Made by a program: the position numbers and the translations under genes. The notes under the pieces are model-generated. The model was not told where the DNA came from. It did not search any database and saw nothing but the letters and a program-made list of their open reading frames with translations. A DNA stretch of 47,249 nucleotides from Cylindrodendrum hubeiense (Eukaryota; Ascomycota; Sordariomycetes; Hypocreales; Nectriaceae): contig JAANBB010000323.1 in assembly GCA_014621425.1 (NCBI GenBank), positions 1 through 47,249 of the forward strand. Direction: 5' to 3'. Shown in pieces: positions 20,726 to 32,400 of this stretch. The stretch's first letter is position 1. Each line of letters starts with the position of its first letter.

Positions 20726-23180
20726 TGTGAATGTGGATGAGGTCAAAGGCGATGAGTGGTGGAGAATGTAGAGGACTTGTTGTTTTATTGCTTTTGAGCT
20801 TAGAGATAATTAGAGACATTTCGAGTTTCTGAAACCCTCCTAATGCCCAGGTTGATATACTTCGTCTTATCTCTTGCACCGCATGCCATTCTCCGATCTG
20901 CATCATGAAGGCAATCGGGTGGCGTTCTACACTGGAGCGTGATGCCGGGGCATTCGCATTCCCCCGGTCACCTGATCGGAGATCCTGGCCCCCCGCCGCG
21001 GCTGGCTTATCGAACATGGTCGGGCGCGGCGACTTTACGCCGGAAGCGACGGCACTTGAAGACACCGGAGGGCCTCATAATGAAGCGAAGGCACCATCGT
21101 TTCGACGCGTACTCTTTTGGACACACCTTTTTTTTTATTGCATCCACGTGTTGGAATCACCTATCTCTGAATAGCCTGCAGGCAGCCACTGGACGGCAAC
21201 GGCAGATACGATAATGGTCACGAGTCCAAATCAGCAGGCCGCGACTAACCCAGCGCGGCCATTTTTTGACACTCCACGCATATTCCAGTGACCTACTCGC
21301 CTGGCCTGTGGCGGTCCGGTATGGGGACACATGAATGGCACTCTCATGCTGGAGGACCGACGACTCTTGGTGAGACGAGGTGGAGCAATTCTGACAATGC
21401 TAAAATCCTTTATCCCCCAAGACCCGTTCGGCGGCGATTGCTCTGCTAGCGATCGCCCTAGTGTTATCATCGAGATTGATGCGATTGCTGCCTCTTTGGA
21501 CGTCAAGACGTCTCCCACCAACCTCCGACACGTCATATCCCCCCACCAAGACACCCTCAGCCATGGGAATCTCTCGCGTAAAACACAACTAAAACTGCCG
21601 AAAGGTTGGGTATCACCGCCTGTGATAAAGCAGCATCGCACTCGGCCGCGTCAATCACATCGATCAAGATGGACCATTCCGCGCGCCTGCAGAGCCCTCC
21701 CAAGCTTGGTGCCCATTCAGCCACAATCATCGGTCTTCAGATTCGTGACAACCATCTATTCGCCAGTAAAAGCTCGGGGCCAAATCCTAGCACCGATGGA
21801 ACCCTGGAATCGCCCCTACTCGACCTAGAGACGGGATGGCCGGAGCGCGCACGGTTGATCGTTGTCGGAACACTATTATTAGTGTGCGCGCTACCACAGC
21901 GCGGCTGTTGTCGTCGGGGGATCATCCAGTTAAGCCATGAATGTTCTTGACGCTTTCACAAGATTCTGATTGGTGCGATTACGTAGGAATGGGGCTGCAG
22001 AGAGAGAGAAAAATGGAGTGTGGACAATTGTGGGCAATTGTGGACAATGACTATCATGAGGATCAACTGTCGCTTATCTCTGTGCTGACCTCTTACCCTA
22101 TATGTCTTGATACAAGTGGGGCTCCGCGCTCCGCAACGCAACCGAGAGCTGGTATCGTGTGCCATGTCCCCTCAACAACATCGTCTACCACGTCGATGAG
22201 TACCCCGCTTCTCTCAGCTCTTTGGAGTTCCCTGCATGGTTCCATTCCATGAGCGTTTGCGTCTCTGTACATAAAAACGCACGTCTCCCAACTTGGCTTT
22301 CCAACTTGGCCGTTGGAGCCCAGTTCTCAGTTCTCAGTCAAAGGCCTTCTAGAATAAGGTTTGGAAAGCCTGCTATCTCGTACTAGAAACTTGCCGGGCC
22401 GGCTCTGTCGTGTCTATGCTGTACAGCCGGGCGAGCAGCTGCATACCTTGGGCCTCTGTATCCTAATCGAGGAAGGCTAGCCACGTGTTGCATGGAAGAT
22501 AAGCCCGAAACCGGTGACTCTTCCGATTATTCCAGAAGGGAGCGAGAGAGAAGTCCGGGATCTATCGAGCCCTGGGTTTCAGCGTCACATGGTCGAAACA
22601 GCGGCCGACACCGGGGTCAATAAACATTATGCGGGGTGATGTATGACCGAGCTAGTACCTAGTCACCGATACGCGATTCATTCGCTGTTGTGGCCAGCCA
22701 TCACAAGATGTCCTGCAAATCGACGAATCGACGACTCGCCGGATCGACAAATCGACAAATCGGTTTCCCCTTTAGATTTCTCTTTCCCCGCCAGCCCTGT
22801 TTCAACTTTTCCGCTGCCGCAATCTTGCCGTGATTCTTATCATCCATGACGGGCTGAGCAGTTTCTTTCCACACTTTTTGTCAGCGTGGTGCCGGTCTGA
22901 TAGCACGTCGCCGCCACACTTTGCCCTTTTGGTCGAATCGTCGCAGGAAAAGATACCCCCTTTCACGTTATCCATACCCCGCACCCGCATAGCGAGGAAT
23001 CGTGACTAGCTGCATGCAGTTTGAGTTCCCGACCCCGCGTGCGTTGCAGAGGCCAATGGTCGTTGCGATGGAGTAATACAGGTGTGGCTTGTGACGAGGG
23101 GCAAGTATTTAGCGGGCGCGAGTCCCCCCGGGACTTTTCAAGTGAGGCGGTCCCTTGCGGACTTTTGGTTGAGATTCATC
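20726..23180. other. 2.45-kb spacer between divergent oxygenase and Zn2Cys6 genes
   Basis: No frame here looks like protein. Visible patterns are three TGTGGACAAT-type units at about 22019-22048 and an ATCGACAA-rich run at about 22715-22765. GC-rich CGG/CCG triplets also occur in 20970-21060, near the oxygenase promoter. The length is unusual for a simple shared promoter. It may contain decayed sequence or a non-coding transcript that I cannot recognise. Confidence 0.4.
22019..22048. repeat. three short tandem units (TGTGGACAAT type)
   Basis: TGTGGACAAT, TGTGGGCAAT and TGTGGACAAT follow each other directly. No function is evident. Confidence 0.6.
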
Positions 23181-25577
23181 ATGACGCCAGAGGAGAGTAG
23201 CAGTTCTCGTGGGAGACGGCGACTACACCATGCCTGCCTCACCTGCAAGTCTGTTACTTTTATTGTGTTTCTTTTTGTTTGCATGCTGACCATTGCGCAG
23301 GCGAAAAAAGACGCGCTGTCCTGGCGAGAAGCCGGCCTGCTCAAGCTGTGTCCGCCTTAAGCAGGCCTGCTCTTATCCACCAGCGAGACGACCGTCACAC
23401 GGCGGCCGATCAGTATGTTCCACGCTCCGCATCTTCATGATTCCACGGTGTTGACAATCGACAGGACGAGCGGCTGGCGCATTTGGAAGAGAAATTGGAA
23501 CTCATCTTGAGTGGGAGCTTGTACATGCGACTGCGACGAATGCGACGTTCAAACGTTCTGACCAAGTCCTTAGGACAAAGCGTACCATACGTCATGAACA
23601 AGCAATCGAAGAAGAAGTCGCCGAAACTTCAGAAAAGTCTTATTCGGCATCTCCTCCGGCTCCCGAGCCAAACTACCCTGTCAGCCATCCCTCTACAGCC
23701 ACATTCGATTCTGAAACTTCAAATCTGCGGCCATGCGCATCCGACATCAGCATCGGCATCGATCTCTACTTTAAGTATTGTCACAGGCAGCCAATCTGGT
23801 GCTTCGATCGTGAGGAAGTCAGCGATTACGCTTCCATTCCCGAAGAGCTTGCCTGCAGTATCTTGGCGTTGACTTCGCGATTCTCCGACAACCGTGACCA
23901 GGCACAGCTACATGGAAACATTGCAAAGAGCTTGATTATGCTGCGCATCGCGAACGGGACCGTGGACCTTACAATCATCGAGAGCTTATGTCTGCTTTCA
24001 TACTCTGCTTTTATGGGTATGGTTAATCCGGCTGAGACGTGAAGTAACCCTCGAGCTAACACAGGTATAGACGGAAATGTCCACCTCGGTCAATTTAACC
24101 TAGGCCTTGCCTTTCAACTCTGTCGATCCGCCATGCTGGATCTCACATCAGCATATGCTACCGATGAACCGAGGACAGAGCGGAAGAAGCGACTTTTTTG
24201 GAGTCTTCAGTTACTAGAACAGTCGTATGGCCGACAAACAGGTCTCCTGAGTGTGCCAACCGATATATGGCGCCCAACCTATAATTTACCCGGCGGGCAC
24301 CACAGGGAACCAGACCCGAACGCCCCCCCGTTACCCAAAGACGAACTCGGATGCTCATCACCAAATGACACAGGAGTGTGGAACACGAGCGTCCATCTGG
24401 GATGGGTCTGGAGTCAGGTACGAAAATACGTGTCCGATTGTTCTCGCAACAAACTGGTGGAGCCTTGGCGGTACGACTCGACGTACGCCAAGGTACTCTC
24501 TGACTTTATGGAGACTGAGAACAGGATTCCCATGTGCCACCGGTATGACTCGGTCAAGTTCTACGAGCGCAAGGTGGAGGAGGTGAGGATGAATCGAGAT
24601 TACTATGCACCATGGCTGAAGGAGCAGTTCACATACCATTCAATTCACACCGTTTTGAATCACCCGTTCCTCTACATTGTTGGGGCGCAACACAACCCCA
24701 ACCTAGCCATCCCGAATACTTTTTGGCGGAGATCTTCCGAACTCGCCCTCCTACACTCTACCTGGATTGTTCGCATGATAGACATGGTTGTGGACAAGCA
24801 GGTTCCGCTGGTAGATCCCTTTTTTGGACACGTAGCTGCCATTGCAGCCACCGTTCACCTTTATTACTGCTGTGCTGCAGCCACCAAGCTCAAGCACAAA
24901 TCTAATACAGACTTTGCGAAATGCAGGAGGTTTCTGAAGAGCTTCATCCCCTCTTCCGAAGCCTGCCGAGCGTTGGTATGTTTTCCCCAGAGACGACAGC
25001 AGGTCGTTGACAAGTTCGAGCTGACAGTATCCAGGATCGCAATTTAGACAAGATGACACGGATTGCCGCCGGCTCCGAAAGTATGGACGTCGAAGACTGG
25101 ATGCCGTCGAGGATCTATCTTAGCGTGCCCCTGATGTGGGACATCTTACAATTCAACTCCACGGCAGACACGCAAGAAGCCCCGACTGCCGGTTTGCTGG
25201 ATGTCTCGCTCGCGCCCGCGGTCGCCCAAGAAGAGACAGGCGAACTCTCAACACTTGAGATTATCGTCGCAACGTCGCCAGAGATTACTATTAATACAGC
25301 CGATGGAGGGCAACAGGCGCCTACACTATCCTGCAAGCCCCCTCCTTCTTCATCGCGAGACTCTTCGCGAAGCGCTGTCTGCGACGAGCCGTCTGTCGAG
25401 CAGGTTGATAGTCTCGCATTCACTACTACTCCATGGCTATACGCAGACTCTTCGCAGCTCTTCAATATCGCGGATATGGGCTTCAGCAACTCGCAGCCCG
25501 CCATTGATGAAGAAGCTACGGGTATGGGATGGTGGGAAGACGAAAACTTTGGTAATCCCATGTTTGATTCATTTTAG
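23181..25577 (+). CDS. Zn2Cys6 transcription factor with fungal MHR domain
   Basis: The six exons are 23181-23248, 23301-23412, 23465-23520, 23574-24016, 24065-24975 and 25035-25577, giving 710 aa. All five introns are 48-59 nt with GT-AG ends, and every phase agrees. The binuclear zinc cluster spans the first intron and is perfect: Cys19, 22, 29, 36, 39 and 46 (ACLTC, KRKKTRCPGEKPAC, SSCVRLKQAC). A short coiled coil follows (ERLAHLEEKLELILSG). The middle homology region includes DLYFKYCHRQPIWCFDREEV and a conserved KKRLFWSLQLLEQSYGR. A Ser/Thr/acidic C-terminal tail is a possible activation region. The protein is nuclear; target genes are unknown. The nearest gene is the divergent Rieske protein, 2.45 kb away, so a regulatory link is possible but unsupported. 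Confidence 0.92.
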
Positions 25578-26514
25578 CGATAGCGTGCAAGTGTCTTCTA
25601 AAAGTGCAGGTTCATCAATATAGACGGTCTTTCGTAATAGATAATGCATCAGGGATTGCCCTACATCTCTATGTGCCTGGTTGAATGACGTGAACTCGCA
25701 GTGTGACACCAAGTCGAGGGCCACCGTTCAGCCACAGTCTCTCACAGCACCAGTAACGTGTTCAACCACCGCGACTAGCCTTGCAATGTCTGTAACAGAG
25801 TGTTACACAGTAAATGACCCAAGAGTCACACAGAGACCGAGCCATGGCTTGCCATCTGGGGCTTTCTGTTGGACAATCTGTTAGTCACACCGCTAATGCA
25901 TCAGGGATCAAGAGGAACTAAATCAGGAGATCCTTTTCCGCAATATGGAAGCTGGCAAGTCCCGCTAGAGTGAACACACTCGGGGAAACGAACACATCGG
26001 GACCAGACCGCTTCCTTCAACGCCATGGCCTTAGGTCTAGCAGGGGTACCGGCAGGCAGAGCCCATTCGAGGTGACTAAAAGTCATTCGAGGGGTTTCAC
26101 TTTAGCGCAACGGGTTGACCCGTGCGGGGGAGCTGGAGTATTCCGGGGTAAACCACTCTGGAAGCGGGGTCGGCTCCGGCGCCGAAGAGCCGTGTTGTGT
26201 AATGTCTTGCGTAACCGGACGGGTTCAGGGGAGCGCCGAGGACAGATTCGAGTAGCGTCCAAGCGGCAATATGCATGCCAAGATAGCTTCGCCGCATTGC
26301 AATTTCCACCGCCTTAGTAGTACGTAATTAGATCTTCAGTAGATTCATCTCTCGTATTGTTGCTGGGCTTTTCGGACACGGCTTGCCTCGTCAGGTACTA
26401 TGGCTGGCCGACCTTTATCAAACATGCCGGTCACCGTAGGTGCAATATGACGCTGTTTTCTATTACAACTATGCTATTAGTTGTCATTTTGACTAGACCG
26501 CAGCCTTTTACATA
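25578..26514. other. intergenic region
   Basis: This 0.9-kb stretch follows the transcription factor. Frames at 25970-26317 on either strand have no domain. The sequence may include decayed DNA leading into the permease relic. Confidence 0.35.
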
Positions 26515-27600
26515 TTGAACTTAACCTACTTTTCGATAGCCATTCTGGGCTACAGCAAGGAATCCCAAGACGATGACAGACTCGACGAGAACGGTATTCA
26601 GCAAGACCAAGTTGCGGAGTTTAGCAATAATCTCCATCGGCGATTGGGCTGCCGTCAGATCCAACGCATCGCCATCGGTGGCTCCATTGGCACGGCTCTG
26701 TTTGTGACCATTGGAAATGGTGTTGCCGCTGAGGTGCAGGGCCTTCTGCTTGCGTATACTCTTTACTTTCTCGTGGTTGTTTTAGAGGGACTATATACCA
26801 GTAGCAGCAGTCTATGCCGCAGTTATCGTTGCCTATGCGTAGGCCCCTCCCCCAGTTTGTCTTTACCGGCCTAGTTTCGAATACATCAAAGTCCTAGTCA
26901 TGCATCATCAGTCCCTTTGCTCTACATGAAAGGCAAATTCTATTCCAAATTAGAACGAGATTCAGGGTTTGTCATGTCCAGTTGCATCAAAATTCTGGCG
27001 GTCCATATCTATGGAGAAGCTAAATTTTGGTTCTTGGGAGGCAATGCCATATTTGATCATCATACTCTTCTTCTTCACCTTGATTACCATGGTCGGAGGT
27101 AACCTTAACAACGAGGCCTATGGATTCAGATACTGACTAAACACTAGAGGCTTTTCTATAAAAAAAAAAACATTTCGGTCAAGCAGTGGTGATTAGGCTT
27201 GGATTAAAAGCTTCTTGGCTTGCCTGTGGTCTGCAGCTTTCACAATCGTTAGCCCCAAGTACATCGCCATGGTGGCCACTAGGCTAGCCACCCCCGCAAG
27301 AGCATCAAGCTAGTTTACAAAACCATGTACTGGCGATTCAGGTTGTTCTTCATTCTAGACGCCATGTGCGTCGGCATCTTGGTCCCATCGGACGATCCTA
27401 AGATCCAAGGTGTCCTCATTGGCGAGACTGGGGGAGCTGGAACTGATGGTACTTCTTCATATGTTATCGCCATGAATAGCCTCGGGATTGGCATTCTGCC
27501 CCATCTCGCCAACGCACTCTTGATCACCTCCATCTTCTCCGCCGGCAACACTTACACATACTGCGTAATACGGAAGATATCAAATGTCACCTTTTGCTTG
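26515..27600 (+). pseudogene. amino-acid permease pseudogene (AAP/YAT family)
   Basis: Fragments of a fungal amino-acid permease appear in family order. They are NLHRRLGCRQIQRIAIGGSI and GTALFVTIGNG (membrane segment 1 region), then ILAVHIYGEAKFW, then FTLITMVGGNLNNEAYGFRY, then ALWSAAFTIVSPKYIAMVA, then RFRLFFILDAMCVGILVPSD and finally GILPHLANALLITSIFSAGN with TYTYC. They lie in different frames, and the part between segments 1 and 4 is shortened. A TGA at 27134-27136 follows GFRY, where the family has tryptophan (TGG). Another in-frame stop follows the PARASS stretch near 27310. The C-terminal third is missing. It cannot encode a transporter. Confidence 0.85.
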
Positions 27601-27696
27601 AGCGATCCTATCCAAAACGCAAATACCTGCCGATCAAGACGTTCAAGTAGCTCTGTATTATCCGCCTCCTGATCCACCTCCTGATCTTGATCCTGA

Positions 27697-28314
27697 TCAC
27701 CTCTTGCGGGGAGACCCGCACTCGGCCCCTGTTCCAGCAGTGCCGGGACGTTTCAAACTCTCAGTAACCGCTTCAAGCCGGGACCACTGCTCATCTGTAA
27801 ATCGGATGCCCAGCTCAGCTGCGGCCTGCTCCCTCCCGAGCTTCCCAGACTGCCAGCAGTAGCACAGATACCGCTTCCCACATATCTTGTAGCGGTCCAT
27901 CGAGCTCTCGTGCTCCTTGAGCTTGAACGGGTCTCCCACCGGCATATTCGGGTCAATGCTATTCAACTACCGGAGCGTCTCGTGCGGCACCATGTCCAGC
28001 CTCCCTGCACGCCGTCCTATCTCTCGCTCGAAGCTGTCGGCGAGCCGGCGTGGCTGCTGCTGCGCGTCTTGTTCGCCCGATCTCTCGGCCGTCCTCCGTT
28101 GCTGATATTCATCTATAGCAAGCTTCTGAACGTACTGCGCAAGCAACTGCTCCCATTTGCTGTCACCAGCCTCGTTCGGTATTGCTATCTTCTCGCCGTT
28201 CGCACTATCACTCTCCACCGCACCACCAAAGACCCAGTACCTCGCTGTAAGGACTGGGGTAGCATGCCCAACCTTTAATAGATCAGCTACCGGCTGAGGT
28301 AAAAGATCAATCAA
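27697..28314 (-). pseudogene. fragment of a large helicase-associated fungal repeat protein
   Basis: On the reverse strand two blocks share one frame, split by a single TAG (27967-27969). The first begins MIDLLPQPVADLLKVGHATP. The second contains SMDRYKICGKRYLCYCWQSG and a FTDEQWSRLEAVTESL helix. The pattern aromatic-x-x-Cys-x-Lys-x-Leu-Cys-Tyr-x-Trp followed by FT-x-EQ occurs in the long C2H2/OrsD-type and telomere-associated RecQ-helicase-like proteins that are multicopy in many filamentous fungi. No start, helicase or zinc motif is present. The assignment is by pattern memory and moderate. A second fragment of the same kind of protein lies at 40.3-40.66 kb. Confidence 0.45.
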
Positions 28315-28567
28315 TTCCAGTAAGCTGCGTCACTATAATCGTGCCACACAACTGTTATAAGTGTCAAGCGCTCAACGAGCGCTCGCCAACTGGCGCGCAC
28401 GCCAACCTCTTACAACGTGTTATCCTTACAAGGCGGTAGGTAGTGGCAGTTAATTTATCTTACTAAAGATTACTTGAGTAATAAAGTTACCTTGTCCTTT
28501 TCCCTTTTAATACATACACTACACTACCGAAATAACCTTACTACTGGAAAACGCTAAGAATACCAAG

Positions 28568-29356
28568 ATGGCAACGGTTTCAGAAATGATTGATCTCGTG
28601 TGGTGGCCTCCTCGTCCGGAGCGTGGGGTCAAGAGGCCACATATTGATAGGACGCTCCCAGAGAACTTCAAATACTACGGCAACTGGGGCTTTACCATCT
28701 ACCGCACATACTACAGCCCTGAATCTGACGAACACTGGGACATGCTACTCGACGCTTTGAAGCGACAAACCTACCTCGCGCTTAGATCCCTTGACGTCGG
28801 GGATCAGTATAGGGAAGACGTGGAGCAACGAAAGTGGGAACGCTGCCATGGCGAAAACAAAGACGAATATCTGGAAGACTTGAAGCGACTTACGAAGCTC
28901 TTCTATCTTGATCCGCGCGAGGATCCGCCACTACTTGATGGCCTCAATATTCGCCAGCTTCGAGAGGTGTGCCTCTCTGAGCACCCCAAAGTAGAAAAGA
29001 CTATGGCGGGGGGGCGGTTTCACTTTGTTCTCGTCGCCGATGAGGCGGTGCTCAAAGACATTGCCAAGGGCGAATTTGTTATCAAGTCGGTTGCCTATGA
29101 CTGGGAAGAGGGTGGTGAATACTGGGGTTGGATGAGGATCCCAACGGGCTATTTGCTGGAGCTTTGGCATTCACTTATGATGTCGGGGTGCAACTATCAT
29201 CGGGTCCTGCGTTTTGAGGGCCCAGAGGAAGATCTCGAAGAATATATTTGGCCTGGAGATACCGCAGCTGATCCAACTAGCCGCTGCTCTGAAGTACGGC
29301 GTGGATTCGTTCACTACAGTGCCCAGAGGCCTCGGTTCAAGGTTGAAAGAAATTAG
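28568..29356 (+). CDS. orphan intracellular protein (262 aa) beside the chitinase
   Basis: This intact single-exon frame starts with ATG in a good context (CCAAGATGG). The protein is rich in Trp, Tyr and acidic residues, with no signal peptide or membrane segment, so it is probably cytosolic. Notable stretches are GNWGFTIYRTYYSPESDEHW, a basic/acidic helical middle with repeated Leu-Lys-Arg-Leu, FHFVLVADEAVL, and EYWGWMRIPTGYLLELWHSL. The GFTIYRTYY strand followed by DEHW resembles a fungal lineage-specific family of unknown function. The gene is convergent with the chitinase, stop codons 84 bp apart, and within the secreted-protein cluster. It might be a resistance or regulatory partner, but nothing in the sequence proves this. 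Confidence 0.75.
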   Translation: MATVSEMIDLVWWPPRPERGVKRPHIDRTLPENFKYYGNWGFTIYRTYYSPESDEHWDMLLDALKRQTYLALRSLDVGDQYREDVEQRKWERCHGENKDEYLEDLKRLTKLFYLDPREDPPLLDGLNIRQLREVCLSEHPKVEKTMAGGRFHFVLVADEAVLKDIAKGEFVIKSVAYDWEEGGEYWGWMRIPTGYLLELWHSLMMSGCNYHRVLRFEGPEEDLEEYIWPGDTAADPTSRCSEVRRGFVHYSAQRPRFKVERN

Positions 29357-29440
29357 GAGTAGCTATTAGTGCAAGGATGCTATTAATGATAGTTATAAAC
29401 TAGAAAGCCTGCAAAATGCTACACTATAAAATCCCCAGCC

Positions 29441-32400
29441 TCACCCTGACGAATCCGTATCTTCATCCATAGGATCATCCTCATCAAAAATGGAGACTTC
29501 CCAGTCAGTCCTGATGTGGAGGTTGGCAATCTCGGGTTCCAACGAACCGATAATTTCCAACACATGTTTCGCCTTCTCCCCCGTTCGTGGTCCCCAGGTC
29601 TCTTTCACCTTTTTTATTACCCCTCGAAGAAACACTTGGGCCTTGGTCGTTACTACGCCGTAATAGTCCTGTATCCACTCATAAAAGAACTGGCCGATAA
29701 AGACCCGGATGTCGCGGTGTTCTTTTCCAAAGAGATTCTCGGCGTATACCAACTGCAGCAGAATGTCGTTTATGATGGTCGACAATTTATCGATGACGTT
29801 AGGGCCGGGGACACCTTCAGAGTTCATGTAGCTGAATGTGGCGACACCTGCCCGCAAGATCCCCACGACGTAATCGATATCATCTTCAGCCCTGTCGGCC
29901 CAATCATCTGGCGCAATAGGGTTCTTGAGCTCCATAAGCTGTGGAGAGAAAGAGAAAGAAATTAGCGTGAGTCTGCTATTTCCCTTCCCACTGAACGTCT
30001 CGATCATATACGTACCTTGCCTTTAACGTAGTTTAAATCTCCAGCGGCGACGGCAAAGTTTATGGCATTGGTCTGGCTGCCCAAGCACTCCATGAGACGG
30101 TTGAAAATGTTGCCGTCCTCGTAATCTGGGTTGCCAGGGATCGGCGGCCACTCGAAGTCTTTAGCACCTATTGTTAGAATGCTTTCGAAGAATTCTATGG
30201 GCACCGGGCCAAATCGAGACCGAGCGCCACTATGCAACCTGTTAAATCCGAGTTAGCGAGTAGCTTGCTACATCATACGAGCATAAAGTAGTCATCATAC
30301 TTTCCCGTGGCTGCGTCGAGGAAGAACTTCTTCATCATACTCTTATCGAGGGGATGCTCAGCTGATCCAAGTTGTTAGTGACAGTGTATCGACAGCATGG
30401 GGGCGGCGTACTTTGGAAGCCTTTCCTTCCAGCGGTCCATACTCCCCCGTTAGGTTTCAGCCTCCAGTCAGAGCAATCGTCGGGGGTCTCAAATTCGGCC
30501 GTGTTCTGGAGGCTCGGAAGGCGTGTATCCAACTTCGCAGGGGGGTCGTGCTGAGTAAAGAGCGTCAGTCGTTGGTCCGATCAAAATGCGTGGGCTGTAC
30601 TCACCGCAGGGATTTTATACTCGATCGTTGCCTCATCGCCGTCGGGGCTCACCACCACCACCTCCGACTCCTCCGGCGCCGACAGCTGGCGGGCATGTAG
30701 CCAGTGATGATGGTGTGCGTACAGGTGCGTGGTCCGACTGGGCAGCAGGGCGCGGCGCCTTCTGGTCACCCCGTCCTGCGCATCCTCGCAGACTCCGTTC
30801 TCGTCGCACACAGAATATGTGCAGTTGATCCACGTAGCCTTGCCCCCGCCGTTTGTGCCTTGGATAGCAGCGACTCGGGCGTTATACGAGTAAGGGTTAC
30901 AGAGGATGCGCCGGGTCGTGAACTCGGGTCCGTCTGTTTGCCACTGGGGGGTTATGCCCATAAAGGACTTGAGGTAGCTTCTTGTCAGGTAGGGGAAGTT
31001 GTTGTCGATGTAACTGTCCCATATTTTGCCCATCTCCTCAAGCATATCGTCGCTACCTACCCTGGATAGGATAGCTATGAGCAGAAGCTGTGCTGTGATG
31101 TCATGGATTTTAATCTCTCTCAAGGCGAGCCCAGTCTCGGTAGCCAACGAGGCGTTGGCCACTACGTCGCCGGATAGATATTCACGTCGGGTGAAGACGG
31201 ACGCTGGGTTGGGGCAGGTGGGATTGTCGATCCACTCCTTCATGGCGCTCCTGTAGGCATCCAGTTTGGGGTTCTCGACCTCGAACTCGTCGTTGAAGCT
31301 GGTCTTGCAGCAGCGCGCCATGCCGCCGCCGCCCTTGGTACAGACGGCGGCCTGGGTGTCGAGGGCCACGCGGACGCGGTCAGACGGGCAGCCACTGCGA
31401 CAGAAGCCTTTGGGGTTAGGATCGGGGGCTGGGCCGACGTCCTTATACCACTGGCAGTCTGTGAAGCGCAGGTTGGTGTTGGTGGCGCTGCAGCAGAACT
31501 TGCGCAACTGCGTGCCGGGGATTGTAAGGCCGAGAGAGTTCTTAGGGTCGTCGCACTTGCCGCCGCCGGACCCGGAGGCCGAGCCGGCCCAGAGGTAGTT
31601 CTTTGCCGAGTCTCCACTCGGGGCCGGGCACTTCTCCTGGCTATCGCAGTCCGGATACGCGCCCCACTCACATGTGCCGTACAACTTCATGCTCTTCACA
31701 TCGGTGGTGCAGCAGGCTGACTGGTAGCTCTGCTTCTTGTTGCAGTATATCGAGTTGGACCCAATCTCGACCGTGCCGCTGGGACACGAGCCCTTGCCGC
31801 ACTTGCCGTTGCCAAAGCCGTACCATCCGCACGTCGGCAGCTTCTCCGTCCCCGGACAGCAGAAGCTGTGGTGGCCGTCGTTGCCGCAACCCGTCTCATC
31901 CCACATCTTCTCGTCCTTCTTAGTGCGGGCACCGCTGTCCGAGCGAGCAACGTTGACCCAGCCCTTGGGACAGCTCTCCTTGCAGCTAGTCCAGCGGCAT
32001 TGCAGGTTGGGAATCTTCATGATTTCCGAGGATGCCTCGTTATCGTCGATAGAGCCACTGACGACCTTAAGGCCGAACGTGCTGGCCAGTGCCTTGTTAT
32101 ACTTGGCGTCCTTGGTGTCGTGGCTGATAGCCCACACCATCATTCCCCCGAGACATCGCGACTGTGCAAATTCGCTCTTCAGCTTGAACGTCTCCTCGTC
32201 GTCAAACGAGACCCATTGATTCCCCCATTTAGCGATCTTGACAGCCTCCTCCTTAAACAGCTCAGGCTTGACCTTGCGCTCCTTGATCATAGCGTCAAGT
32301 TCCGAGTTTAGCAAGATGCCCTTTTCTCGGCTACACTTGCCCGCGACCCCCGCGTCCTTGAACAGGCATCCAGGCTTCATGCATGACGCTGACGTAGCCG

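Noticed and set aside
21331..21828. 165-codon forward frame in the oxygenase-regulator spacer
   Set aside because: Composition resembles random translation of GC-rich DNA, and no motif or signal is present.
23465..23640. Apparent one-base frameshift in the Zn2Cys6 regulator between the coiled coil and the MHR domain
   Set aside because: A 53-nt intron (23521-23573; donor GTACAT, branch TTCTGACC, acceptor TTAG) restores the frame exactly, so no lesion is needed.
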